A stretch of DNA of 64,000 bases from Deltaproteobacteria bacterium (GTDB lineage: Bacteria; UBA10199; GCA-002796325; JACPFF01). Shown here piece by piece: positions 43,401 to 51,505 of the stretch. The notes beneath the pieces were generated by a model that did not search any database, was not told the origin of the DNA, and saw only the letters and a program-made list of their open reading frames with translations. The stretch covers positions 20,575-84,574 of the forward strand of contig JACQUX010000022.1 in assembly GCA_016210045.1 (NCBI GenBank). The letters run 5' to 3'. Each line of letters starts with the position of its first letter. Position 1 is the stretch's first letter. The position numbers and the translations under genes were made by a program.

Positions 43401-45207
43401 GCGCAACATAGCGCCGTAATCCATGCGCCGCCGCTGCGGGATCACTGCCAAACGCCCGATGATAATCCAGCGGCTCATCCGGCAACTCCGCTGCGCACGC
43501 AACAAAGCGATCGTGCCACGCCATACGCCGTGCCGGCGGCAGTGCGCCGCGAGCCCACTCGCGCACTCCGGGGTTCGACAACACCACCAGCGCATCCCGC
43601 TCAGTCAGCCAACCGGCCGCGGCAAGCGCGCCGCGCCATTCCCGCGCGGGGCCCAGCAAATGCGGCACACTCGCTACCGGCAATGGATGCTGCGCAACAC
43701 TCAGACATTCCAATGCGGCGCATGTATCCGGCGACAACGTCGCACGGCGCGCTGCGAACCACGCCTCCATCCCGATTGTGACCGGGAGACGTTCCAATTC
43801 GGCGCGCAGATCGGCGAAGTTCGCAGCATGCCAACGACCGTGCGCATCGACAAATTGGCGCCGCTGCAGACACGTCGCGCACAATTCGCGCAGCCACGCG
43901 GGGTTGCCTTCGGAGCGCGCCAACAGCGCATCAACGAGCGGATCGGGGACATGTGCCATCCCGGTCACGTGGCGCAGATAGGCCGCGACGGACCCACGAT
44001 CGAACGGCGTCAGATCGATGCGCTGCACGCGATCCGTAGGCAGCCAGGCCTGTAATGCGTTCGCTTCATCGGGGCCCGCCGTGATGACGAATAAACGGGA
44101 CTCCTGTGGCAAGCCGAATGCTGCGGCACGCAGGCGGCCCAGCTCGGCCGGGGAACGAGGCCCGTCCGCGTCTTCGCACGTCACACGACAACCTCGCAAT
44201 TGCGCCAGCGCCACGAGCTCGCGCGCCACGCGACTCTTGCCGAGTCCGCGCGCCCCGACCAACAGCACGATTGGCGGCACCAAGGCGACATCGAGGGGCA
44301 GCCCTGCGACCAATTGTTGCAATCGCTCCCAGAGCGCGGCGCGGCCGATCAGCGGGCCGGCATCCGGAAGATACGCCACACTGGTCGCAACAGTCTCAAT
44401 TGCATAGTCGTGCGCACCGCGTTGATTGAGCGCGTGGATCACCGCCGCCGCCGTCGGGTAGCGCTGCTGCGGGGACTTCGCGAGCAGACGCGCCAACACG
44501 TCCGTCAGATACGGCGGCGCAGCCGCACACACGGTGTGCAGCGGCGCGGCGTGCAACTGCAAGTGCCGTTCGCGCGTCGCGGCCAGGCTTTCGGCCACGA
44601 ACGGGTTGGCGCCGGTCAAACAGTGATACCAGACCGCGCCGAGGGCATAGAGATCGGCGCGACCGTCGCGCAGTTCACCCCGCCAGACCTCCGGCGCCAT
44701 TGTGGCCGGCGTGCCGGCGACCGTATGACCGGGGAGATTGGCAAGTCCGAAGTCGATCAGCTGCACGCGACCGCTCGTTCGCTCGACGAGCAAGTTCGCG
44801 GATTTGATGTCGCCGTGGCAAATGCGGCGCGCCTGCAGGAATTCGAGCGCCCGCAACGCTTGCACCATCCACTGTTCGATCACGTCCGGCGCGACACCCG
44901 CACTGGCCTCGACAATCGGGACTCCATCGATGAAACGTTGCGTGAAGTAGACGCGCCCGCTGGTCGCGTCGCGGCCGAAGTCGAGGATCTCCGCGATATG
45001 GGCGTGTCGCAATTCTTGCAACCAACGGAATTCCTGTTTGAAGGCCGAGACCGCGTCATCCGCGGACTGCGCCGCGGCGCCGGCCGGGCGCAACCATTTC
45101 AGCGCACACAACGTATCGTTCGTTGTATCGGTGACCAGCCAGACCTCGCCGGCGCTCCCCTGCCCCAGCGCGCGGACGACGCGATAGCGACCGTCGATCC
45201 ACTCCAT
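40402..45207 (-). CDS. Ser/Thr kinase - ATPase/TPR - GAF - sigma-54 activator fusion
   Basis: A 1601-residue protein that joins several signalling modules. Residues 8-270 form a Hanks-type kinase (Lys37, Glu59, catalytic loop HGDIKSAN at 131-138, DFG at 152-154). A STAND-like ATPase with Walker A GARGLGKS is at 318-325, followed by helical TPR-type repeats to about 990. A GAF domain lies at about 995-1145. The sigma-54 AAA+ domain has Walker A GETGTGKE at 1211-1218, GAFTGA at 1259-1264 and LFLDE at 1280-1284. Two helix-turn-helix-like stretches follow (1502-1524 and 1565-1583). Start at 45207 gives MEWIDGRYRV; the ribosome site is weak. Kinase-STAND-GAF-EBP fusions are known from Myxococcota. 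The gene lies between two lipoprotein genes with sigma-54-like promoters. Confidence 0.92.
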   Translation of the reverse strand: MEWIDGRYRVVRALGQGSAGEVWLVTDTTNDTLCALKWLRPAGAAAQSADDAVSAFKQEFRWLQELRHAHIAEILDFGRDATSGRVYFTQRFIDGVPIVEASAGVAPDVIEQWMVQALRALEFLQARRICHGDIKSANLLVERTSGRVQLIDFGLANLPGHTVAGTPATMAPEVWRGELRDGRADLYALGAVWYHCLTGANPFVAESLAATRERHLQLHAAPLHTVCAAAPPYLTDVLARLLAKSPQQRYPTAAAVIHALNQRGAHDYAIETVATSVAYLPDAGPLIGRAALWERLQQLVAGLPLDVALVPPIVLLVGARGLGKSRVARELVALAQLRGCRVTCEDADGPRSPAELGRLRAAAFGLPQESRLFVITAGPDEANALQAWLPTDRVQRIDLTPFDRGSVAAYLRHVTGMAHVPDPLVDALLARSEGNPAWLRELCATCLQRRQFVDAHGRWHAANFADLRAELERLPVTIGMEAWFAARRATLSPDTCAALECLSVAQHPLPVASVPHLLGPAREWRGALAAAGWLTERDALVVLSNPGVREWARGALPPARRMAWHDRFVACAAELPDEPLDYHRAFGSDPAAAAHGLRRYVAQCARDEAWPAAIEALRWAWHARSTDPVRVEWGVAWVNALVEIESPDVDAVANSVAQAIDASPESEQWRWRAALAGERIEWHLRRGDADAARAAITALLQHEPRLPLAEVLRLKNYLGRLAIEAGAWAEAHTILTATWAAAAALPTDTWIRTANNDLALLYLQQHDYASAQAQCAREWERLQTYADQGLEARCRYNWGEAYRGLGDYAAAMTQLSLAYTCASAVGHHALTLRILNGLGNLAHQQGDAAAAIEAYERGLRVAARLGCLRSSAALATNLSILLRANGRPHDAATHLTQVEHWLRPGPRSAADEHVLVRALLERARLAHEQQDVVAARALLTEAETLARDGAAAALLPFITDAQREVDMSSHTPTPQSPATPALQPPDPTLPWQRVLAINQQLARITDLPSLLTLILSHAVALANAELGLVLLLDATNALQIAASYNVQPDAAMSQVSATIARRAMESGRALVTDDAAHEADWNAAESVVLGQLRAVLCLPIHAAGRVIGGLYLSHRLQSGAFHDADTTLLAAFADQTGLAIERAQLLAAAAARTAQLAATVVERETEIARLEATSGPGFQLKDLRSHAPRMGRLFELLKKILPTDLSVCLHGETGTGKEVIARLLHAQHPERAKAPFIPVCCGAIPKELMESELFGYRAGAFTGAVRDKAGLFEAAHGGTLFLDEVAELPLELQPKLLRVLQEREVRRLGDTTTRTIDCRIIAASHRALLPAVRAGTFREDLYYRLCQIQLELPPLRERREDLPMLVEHFLRRAVPGKAVPQVHRDVWRRYMAYDWPGNVRELEHLLTAMCALCDGKVLRVTDIPPHHPLAHSATEPSCVVSAVQAPSAPRQEAEPPRSILRPSDTLETLAPIDPENHYDATKSWRDYERLIVAKALAHYQWDARRAATALGLSPAKVYKLVQQIGLRDPAHPLHADPFRYRDGERLGTYMAKIFAAALRAHHGHPYPAIRALQVSPGYFYKVIPTTARHAAMDDGTPASAR

Positions 45208-45302
45208 CACTATAAAGTGTAACGGATGTGCATCGCGGAGAGGATGAGTGAAATAATACATGTCCGTGGCGGAGAATGGGGCCATTTCCCGGGGCGTACG
45301 CG

Positions 45303-45318
45303 TGGCATAGGCCTTGCT
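45303..45318 (+). promoter_or_regulatory. Putative sigma-54 promoter of the 45363-46730 lipoprotein gene
   Basis: TGGCATAGGCCTTGCT has GG and GC at exact ten-base spacing (45304-45305 and 45316-45317) and an almost perfect match to the consensus TGGCAC-N5-TTGCT. Transcription would start near 45329, 34 bases before the ATG. It is in the 155-base divergent space between the activator gene and this lipoprotein gene. Confidence 0.65.
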
Positions 45319-45362
45319 GTACTGTGCAACGCAGAGTAGATGAAACTGCATAAGGAGCGTCT

Positions 45363-46730
45363 ATGGGGGAGACACGCCGGTGGATGGTCTGGGGTTTCGT
45401 GGTGCTGCTGGCCGCGCGGTGGTGGACCGTCGGCTGCGGGAGCGCCGCCGAGGCGCCGACGCTCTCGATCCCGGCCCCGATCGTTACCAAGATCACGATC
45501 GGAAATCCCGAAGGCGGTCTCTCCACTATTACAGGAGCGGCCGGCGCAGTAACCGGCGGCAACTTGGTGAGCGCACAGAACCTCACACAAGAAGGAATCA
45601 CGTCGCGCTGGGAACGGTTGTTCTGGGGCATCGCGTACGCGGCGACGACGGTACAAACCACTGCCGCTGCGGACGGATCGTTCTCGTTGCAAATCGAGGC
45701 CAGCCTTGGCGATCGGATTCGGATCACGCAACGCGACGCCGCCGGATCCACCAGTACGGCCGCCGAAATGGTCGCGCCCTATCAACCGCTGACGCTCGCA
45801 TTCACGCCGACCGGCATCGCCGTCGATCCGGACAGCGACACGGCCTACATCATCGGCACGTCCGGCGATGACGGCGTCGTGGCCCCGTTGACGTTCGGCG
45901 CGACACCGACGCTCGGCAACACCAGCACACTACTGTCCGCGTGTAATCGACCCACCGCGGTCGCCGTCGACGGCACTCGGAATCGCTTGATCGTCGTCGA
46001 TCACACCAATCGCACCGTCTGCGACCATCCGCAAAACGGCGATCCGGCAACCCTCGCCGCTTCGCTGACCGTCGCACCGCTCAACATTGCGATCGACGTG
46101 AGCGGCGATGTAGCAGTAATCACGAACGACACTGCGGCGGCCGACGTGGAAGTCTCGCTGCTCGATTTGACGACTGACGCCTTTGTGCCGGTCACGCTGC
46201 CGAATCCAGTCGGTGGCACGCTGCAATCGTCGACACCGGTCGTTGCGACCGGGCAAGTCAACGGCACGAATTACGCAGTCGTCGTGACGACCTATGCCAA
46301 CAACGACCACTACGGCTTCCTGATCAACCTCGACACCGAAGTTGTGCTCGGCACAGGCACCGCGTTGTCGCTCACTGCACCGGGCGAGGCGCGCGTGTTC
46401 AACAACAATTCGGTGCTCCTGAGCGATGCCGGCGGCGTGGCCCGGATCTATGTGATCGATGAGGCCAGCGGCGTGGCGACGCTGACCAACACGTTGACCG
46501 TCGGCACCTCCCCACGCGGCGTCGCGGTCGACACAGCGCGGCGGCGCGGCTATGTGGCCAATCTCGGGAGCGCAACGGTCTCGCGGCTCGATTTAAATAC
46601 GAGTCCGGAGACCGTAACCAACACGATCGACGTCGCGACCGAACCAATCCACCTCGCGTTCCGCGGCGGCACGACCAACCAACTCGCGATCGTTCACCAA
46701 GACGGCACGCTGATTGTGCTCGGGGAATGA
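45363..46730 (+). CDS. Lipoprotein with beta-propeller-like (YVTN-type) domain
   Basis: The 455-residue product has lipobox TVGC (Cys25). After a short N-terminal domain the sequence repeats beta units such as GIAVDPDSDTAYIIGTS, AVAVDGTRNRLIVVDHTN, GVAVDTARRRGYVANLGSATVSRLDLNT and LAFRGGTTNQLAIVHQDG, in the manner of seven-bladed propellers of the YVTN/NHL kind. It should be anchored to a membrane and act outside the cytoplasm. The AAGGAGCG ribosome site and the sigma-54-like promoter upstream are clear. Its partner and ligand are unknown. It ends just before a GC hairpin that may end its transcript. Confidence 0.8.
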   Translation: MGETRRWMVWGFVVLLAARWWTVGCGSAAEAPTLSIPAPIVTKITIGNPEGGLSTITGAAGAVTGGNLVSAQNLTQEGITSRWERLFWGIAYAATTVQTTAAADGSFSLQIEASLGDRIRITQRDAAGSTSTAAEMVAPYQPLTLAFTPTGIAVDPDSDTAYIIGTSGDDGVVAPLTFGATPTLGNTSTLLSACNRPTAVAVDGTRNRLIVVDHTNRTVCDHPQNGDPATLAASLTVAPLNIAIDVSGDVAVITNDTAAADVEVSLLDLTTDAFVPVTLPNPVGGTLQSSTPVVATGQVNGTNYAVVVTTYANNDHYGFLINLDTEVVLGTGTALSLTAPGEARVFNNNSVLLSDAGGVARIYVIDEASGVATLTNTLTVGTSPRGVAVDTARRRGYVANLGSATVSRLDLNTSPETVTNTIDVATEPIHLAFRGGTTNQLAIVHQDGTLIVLGE

Positions 46731-46735
46731 ATGTT

Positions 46736-46755
46736 CCCCGCCCCAAGGGGCGGGG
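46736..46755. terminator. Perfect GC hairpin after the propeller lipoprotein gene
   Basis: CCCCGCCCC-AA-GGGGCGGGG is a perfect 9-bp stem starting six bases after the stop at 46730. There is no T-run, so it is a weak candidate terminator. Confidence 0.5.
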
Positions 46756-46765
46756 TATCCACCTT

Positions 46766-46866
46766 CCTCTCCCTGTTGGGGAGAGGGTTGGGTGAGGGGG
46801 AGAGCGCCGGGGTTGATCCTCCTGAATCCTCCCCCTCACCCTGGCCCTCTCCCCAACGGGAGAGGG
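46766..46866. repeat. Inverted pair of CCCTCTCCC-type dispersed repeats
   Basis: CCTCTCCCTGTTGGGGAGAG with its continuation GGTTGGGTGAGGGGGAG (46766-46804) is the reverse complement of 46829-46866 with a few changes. This repeat, GGGAGAGGG with GGGTGAGGGG, is a familiar dispersed element in many bacterial genomes. The convergent 3' ends of two genes flank it. Open frames inside it are artefacts of the repeat. Confidence 0.85.
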
Positions 46867-46929
46867 AACGCGGAAAAAATGAGCCGAAGTCGCAAGGAAA
46901 TTCACCTGAAGGAATTAACCGACGCGCGT

Positions 46930-49900
46930 TCACTCAAGTTCCACCAGCACACTCTCGGCTGCGGCGAGGTCGACCCGAATCGCGGCTTGATTGCCGAGCG
47001 GCGGTAATGCGGTATCTCCGGCCAAGCGATGCACGGTCACTTGGGGCGTGGCCGTGGCGCAAAACGGGCGCACGGCATCCAGTGGCAGCAGGATCGTCAT
47101 CGATTGTTCACTGTGCAACGACGTAACGACTACGCCGATGGTTTTTGACGGCGCGCTCCAAGCGCTCGCCACGGCGACCGGCGCAACCATCACTTCGGAA
47201 CTCTTGACGAACGATTCAAAAACAGGCGTTCGCAACATCGGCAGCGGCTCGGCGCTGATAGTCGCCGCATAGGCCGCGCCATTGCCGCCGACAGCGGTCT
47301 TGCTCCAACGCAACGTCGGTGGCGGCAGCATTTCGCCGAACACAAGATCCTCGCGAAACTGACGGCGATATTGCGCCAACGTGAACGCGTAATCACGCAG
47401 TCGTACTTCTTTCGGAGGGTCACACGTCGGATCATTTAGCGGATTGCAGTCCGTGTTCCACACGAACGGTCCCGGCATGCCGCCCCAGGTAAGCCAGGTC
47501 CCTTGGCGCGCCACGATCGACGCCACGGTGTGATATTTTTTCGCGACGCTGAGCCCGATGAATTGCGTGTAATCGTGATAGACGATCGGCGCGAGCGGCA
47601 CGTGCTCGACGGCGACCACTTCTGCCCCACCCTCTTGCACGACGTAGGTCGGCGCTTGCGCCTCGGTGTAAAAACCGTCGATCACGTCGAGATACGGTTC
47701 GGAGAACCCTTCGGTATAGAAGCCCGCTTGCGGATTGAGTTGTTTCGCGGCCGCGCGGGCCGCCGTCACCATCGTACGCAGCCCCTGCACATAAAACGCA
47801 CCCCCTCCCGGCGCGTGGCCGTGGTCCGGATTGAAGCACGGCGTCGGAGTCAACGCCGCCAACTCATCGTGATAGACCCCTTCCACGTGATATTCGCCAA
47901 TCATGCGTTGCACGGATTTCGTCACAACCTGTTGCCAGCCGACGGCGGCCGGGCACATCCGCACGTGATGTTGGAGCGGCGGCGCGCCCGTCGGGATCGG
48001 GAGAAACGTCAATTGGTCGTTGCCCATAATCACGCTGCCATCGAAACGGCGCATCGCGCTGCTCAGTCCCGCCAGCTGGTCTCCGCTCCCACTCCAGAGC
48101 GCCGGATCGCACGGCGGGACGTCACAGACCGCGTCCCAACGCGTCGGTAAGGAATAGAGGACGACCGGCGTCTTGGCGTCGGCCGTCTTCACTTGCTGCC
48201 GATATTTTTCAAACGATGTCCACGGCACGACGCTCGGCGCATCGTTCATTTGGGTCTGTTGTGACGCAAACCGGTTCGCCTCTTGCCATCGACTCCAGTG
48301 CCACATCACGGCACCGGCGTGTCCTTTAGCCTGCAACATCTGGCTGTATTGGGCCACGATCGCACCATCGGCCGATGGTTGGTTCAGTCCGGCCTCCGCC
48401 ATCCACCGCGGCAAGTCATCGCCGGTGTCACGCTGAGCCAACGTCCCGGCCTGCATCCACGGTTGCTGTTGCGCGAACTCGGTCCGATAGCGACGCGCAA
48501 AATCATACCAACGGCCGTCTTGCAGCGCGAGCACCGTCGGCCACGTTTGCGTGTAATCGTTGCCAGGTTGTCCGATGTTTTCCGCCAGCGTCAGCACTTC
48601 CAGCGCCAACGCAGGATCCGGTAACGCGCCATCATTTTGTAACAGTGCGCTCGTGAGCGCGGCAGGGAGGTCGTGTCGAAATTGCAGCGCCTTCATGAAA
48701 CCGATGCCGTCTTCCACAGCGACATAGAGACCGCCAACCGGCGCGAGTTCGTCGAACAGGCCAAACCACTGCATCCCGAGGTCGCGGCCCGGATACCAGA
48801 CACCGGTGAGATCCCAATAGGTCGGCCAGTTCTGCGCCTTCGTGATGCGATCCACGGCCGGCGCGGGGACACGGCGTAGTGGGTGCACAAACGGATCGTG
48901 CACGAGGCTCCCGATGTTTGAGCCTGGGAGCAGCAGCGCCGTCCGAGCCGCCGTTGGACCAACGGGCGCAACCCCGGTCAGCGTCGGAAACGCGACGGAC
49001 TTGAGCGACCACTGCGCACTGTCGAGCGCGACAGCGATGGTCGCGCGTACCGCATGCGTCGCCGCGTCCGGCGTCAGTTGGACGGCGACGTCCGCCAATC
49101 CGCCGGATGCCGCGCCGAATTTCAGACTCGGCAACGCAATCCCCTGCCACGTCACGGTGACCACACCGGAATCGGGATCGCGCCCACAGCTGCGCTGCGC
49201 GGACGCGGTCGCGGTGTTGGCGAACGACCATTCGATCGGCGGCGTACTGTCGCCGGCGGCAGACGGCGTCGTGAGAGTCAGTCGCCACCACTCGCGCGGC
49301 GCTGCGAGCGTCGTCTTGCGACCGCTCGTCGCATCGACGAGTCCGCTGATCCCGTATCCATCGTTTGATCCCAGCAGATGGAGCGCCAATCGCCCGGCCG
49401 TCACCGTGGTCCCCGCCGTGTCGAGTCCGCCGTTGTACAGCGCAATGATTTGGTGCGGAGCGAGCGCCTCCGCGAACGTCGCGAATTCGTCGAGCAGAAA
49501 GGCGCCGTCGCCCAGCACTGGAAATTGCGGCGTGCGACGGGAGCTGAGCAGATAAAGATGGTTCGGGGCCTTGCTCAGTGTCGGGAAATTGTTCCACGCG
49601 ACGCGTTCGGCGCGCAGCCGTCCATCGATAAACAAACGCACGCGATGCTCGGCGGTCCACGTGACGGCCAAGTGATGCCATTCTCCAGGCGCCCATCCGG
49701 CAATCGGAAGCATGATATCTTGTTCGACGCCCGATTGCCGCGCGACCAATTGCAATTGACTCCACTGCGTCGCGTGGTTGCCGAGTTGGAAGTTCCAGCC
49801 TTCGCCGTTGTTGTCGGATTGGAGAAAGAGCACGCGGCGATTGCCGCTTCCATAAAAACTGTTCGACTGGACCCAGAGACTGACCGATCCCGCGGGCGAC

Positions 49901-50583
49901 GGGAGCGCGGCCGCGACCGGCACCGCGAGGATCGCGCCATCGAGCTGCAACGCGCTGCCGCGACGCCCCGGCTTGAGGTGCCACACTTGGCCAAGATCGG
50001 TCTCGCCCTTGATCGGCAAACCCTTTGCGTCGAGGACCTTGAGCTGCAACGCCGGATTCATCAATTCATCAAAGTCGTCAAAATGCAGTGCGTAATGTGG
50101 GGTCGGCAACGCATTCGCTCCGGGCAGTTGCGGCAGCGGCACGGAGGCATCGCCCGTGGCGCAGGCCTCCAAGACCGTGGCGTTGGGTGGAGGTGGATCC
50201 GGCGGTTGCGGATCGTCCTCGACGCTCACGGGGGTCTCCGGAACAACGACTGGCGGCTCTGGATCACTGGCAACCACGGGATCCACCGGCGGCGCAATCA
50301 GTTCCGGCACGTTGGGCCCGACGGCAGCGGGCGGAATCTCCGGCTCGTCAATCACCGGCACCGGCTCACGGACCTCCGTCACGATCGTCGTCAATACGTC
50401 CTCTCCCCCGTCCGCGGTCGCCGCCGGACGCGGCGGGGTGAGATCGCTACTCGGGAGTTGCGCTGCCGGCGCCGCCCCCCCACTGACGCGGCTCGGATCC
50501 GGCGCGGGCGCGGCCGGGCCCTCGCTGTGCTCACAACCCGCGAGCACGCCGCAGAGGAGGCCGAGCATGAAGAGTCGCCGCAC
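46930..50583 (-). CDS. Large lipoprotein with LamG-like and TIM-barrel hydrolase-like domains
   Basis: A 1217-residue product with lipobox LAGC (Cys17) and a Pro-rich linker to about residue 135. A concanavalin A-like LamG domain follows at about 190-380 (ALPSPAGSVSLWVQSNSFYG, GEWHHLAVTWTAEHRVRLFIDG). The C-terminal half resembles putative glycoside hydrolases of the DUF6259 kind, a predicted TIM barrel, with VEGVYHDELAALTPTPCFN, NPQAGFYTEGFSEPYLDVIDGFYTEA and GTWLTWGGMPGPFVWNTD. Acidic residues in YHDE and YTEG are plausible catalytic ones. It probably acts on a polysaccharide at the cell surface. It starts at a GTG with no clear ribosome site; an ATG at 50568 is the alternative. Confidence 0.72.
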   Translation of the reverse strand: MRRLFMLGLLCGVLAGCEHSEGPAAPAPDPSRVSGGAAPAAQLPSSDLTPPRPAATADGGEDVLTTIVTEVREPVPVIDEPEIPPAAVGPNVPELIAPPVDPVVASDPEPPVVVPETPVSVEDDPQPPDPPPPNATVLEACATGDASVPLPQLPGANALPTPHYALHFDDFDELMNPALQLKVLDAKGLPIKGETDLGQVWHLKPGRRGSALQLDGAILAVPVAAALPSPAGSVSLWVQSNSFYGSGNRRVLFLQSDNNGEGWNFQLGNHATQWSQLQLVARQSGVEQDIMLPIAGWAPGEWHHLAVTWTAEHRVRLFIDGRLRAERVAWNNFPTLSKAPNHLYLLSSRRTPQFPVLGDGAFLLDEFATFAEALAPHQIIALYNGGLDTAGTTVTAGRLALHLLGSNDGYGISGLVDATSGRKTTLAAPREWWRLTLTTPSAAGDSTPPIEWSFANTATASAQRSCGRDPDSGVVTVTWQGIALPSLKFGAASGGLADVAVQLTPDAATHAVRATIAVALDSAQWSLKSVAFPTLTGVAPVGPTAARTALLLPGSNIGSLVHDPFVHPLRRVPAPAVDRITKAQNWPTYWDLTGVWYPGRDLGMQWFGLFDELAPVGGLYVAVEDGIGFMKALQFRHDLPAALTSALLQNDGALPDPALALEVLTLAENIGQPGNDYTQTWPTVLALQDGRWYDFARRYRTEFAQQQPWMQAGTLAQRDTGDDLPRWMAEAGLNQPSADGAIVAQYSQMLQAKGHAGAVMWHWSRWQEANRFASQQTQMNDAPSVVPWTSFEKYRQQVKTADAKTPVVLYSLPTRWDAVCDVPPCDPALWSGSGDQLAGLSSAMRRFDGSVIMGNDQLTFLPIPTGAPPLQHHVRMCPAAVGWQQVVTKSVQRMIGEYHVEGVYHDELAALTPTPCFNPDHGHAPGGGAFYVQGLRTMVTAARAAAKQLNPQAGFYTEGFSEPYLDVIDGFYTEAQAPTYVVQEGGAEVVAVEHVPLAPIVYHDYTQFIGLSVAKKYHTVASIVARQGTWLTWGGMPGPFVWNTDCNPLNDPTCDPPKEVRLRDYAFTLAQYRRQFREDLVFGEMLPPPTLRWSKTAVGGNGAAYAATISAEPLPMLRTPVFESFVKSSEVMVAPVAVASAWSAPSKTIGVVVTSLHSEQSMTILLPLDAVRPFCATATPQVTVHRLAGDTALPPLGNQAAIRVDLAAAESVLVELE

Positions 50584-50758
50584 AGATGAGAATTCAGTGC
50601 AATGGCAAGACCAAGCGTCGGGTCCGCTAACGGGTTGAAATGCTGCCGATTCATAACCGGACTATGGCCAAACGCCGAGCCAATATGAGAAACGGCGTGC
50701 AGAATAACAGATTGTTGACGCAACTTTTTTTCCGCCGTGCCGAAAAAGAGGTAACGGA

Positions 50759-51502
50759 ATGGAGGCTCGTATGTTGCATGGGCTCAGGCAGTCCCACAGT
50801 AGACGGGGTGCGGCGCGCGGGAACCGCATGAAGTCCCTCCCCTGTGTCCGCCGCTCCCCAACAGGGGATCCCTGCACGCTTCACCGTGCGGCGCTGCCAC
50901 TGCACGCCGTGCAGCGGGAAACAATGGGCTCACTGGCTCGGTTACTGCGCGGCCAGTGTCCGGAAGGGACGATTGTCTACGCAGAAGTCGCGCGCCACTG
51001 CGACGCAGCGGCCGAACAGATGCGAACGGCCGCGACTGTACTTTCTTATGTCCCCCGCACCGATGACCTTCGGCGGATGCTACACGGCCTCTATCTCGTC
51101 TTCATCCGCACAGCCGGCATCGCGGATCTGATCGTCCACGATGAATATACCGCGGAGAGTTTGGAGGCCCGTAGCTTGAGAATGACCGGCTGCCCGCACG
51201 AGGCCCCGTTTTTGGATGATTTCACTCCGGACCGAGCCCAGCTCGTTCGTTTCTTCGCCGCCGCATCGCATATCTCGCGGCTCCATCCACGCGCACTGGA
51301 AACCCACTCGGCGGGTTTACACTGGCCCGAGGGGACTGAGGGGTATGATTATGATCTGTTAGGACAGTATCGGATCATCGGGGTGCTGTTTGCCGGTGGG
51401 GTCGTCGAAGGAGTCGTCCCTATGCCGCCATTACAGCACTTCTTAGCCGATGCGCTCCGCGAATTTCACGAAACCCCTTGTAGCACAAGCCGTGTAGTCT
51501 GA
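50759..51502 (+). CDS. Hypothetical 247-residue protein
   Basis: No signal peptide or recognised domain. The middle is helical (GTIVYAEVARHCDAAAEQMRTAATVLSYVPRTDDLRRML), and the C-terminal half is mixed. The start is uncertain: the ATG at 50759 has an AGAGG site, the ATG at 50771 has GGAGG, and the first conserved-looking residues begin near Met56, so the first 50 residues may be untranslated. The gene converges with the cytidylyltransferase gene, with three bases between the stops. The 175 bases upstream hold no recognised promoter. Confidence 0.5.
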   Translation: MEARMLHGLRQSHSRRGAARGNRMKSLPCVRRSPTGDPCTLHRAALPLHAVQRETMGSLARLLRGQCPEGTIVYAEVARHCDAAAEQMRTAATVLSYVPRTDDLRRMLHGLYLVFIRTAGIADLIVHDEYTAESLEARSLRMTGCPHEAPFLDDFTPDRAQLVRFFAAASHISRLHPRALETHSAGLHWPEGTEGYDYDLLGQYRIIGVLFAGGVVEGVVPMPPLQHFLADALREFHETPCSTSRVV

Positions 51503-51505
51503 ATT

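Noticed and set aside
46399..46905. Frames with PLPNRER and GEGQGEGE words
   Set aside because: These are translations of a common dispersed repeat, not proteins.
49378..50589. 403-codon frame on the plus strand
   Set aside because: Antisense to the large lipoprotein gene. Arg-rich shadow.
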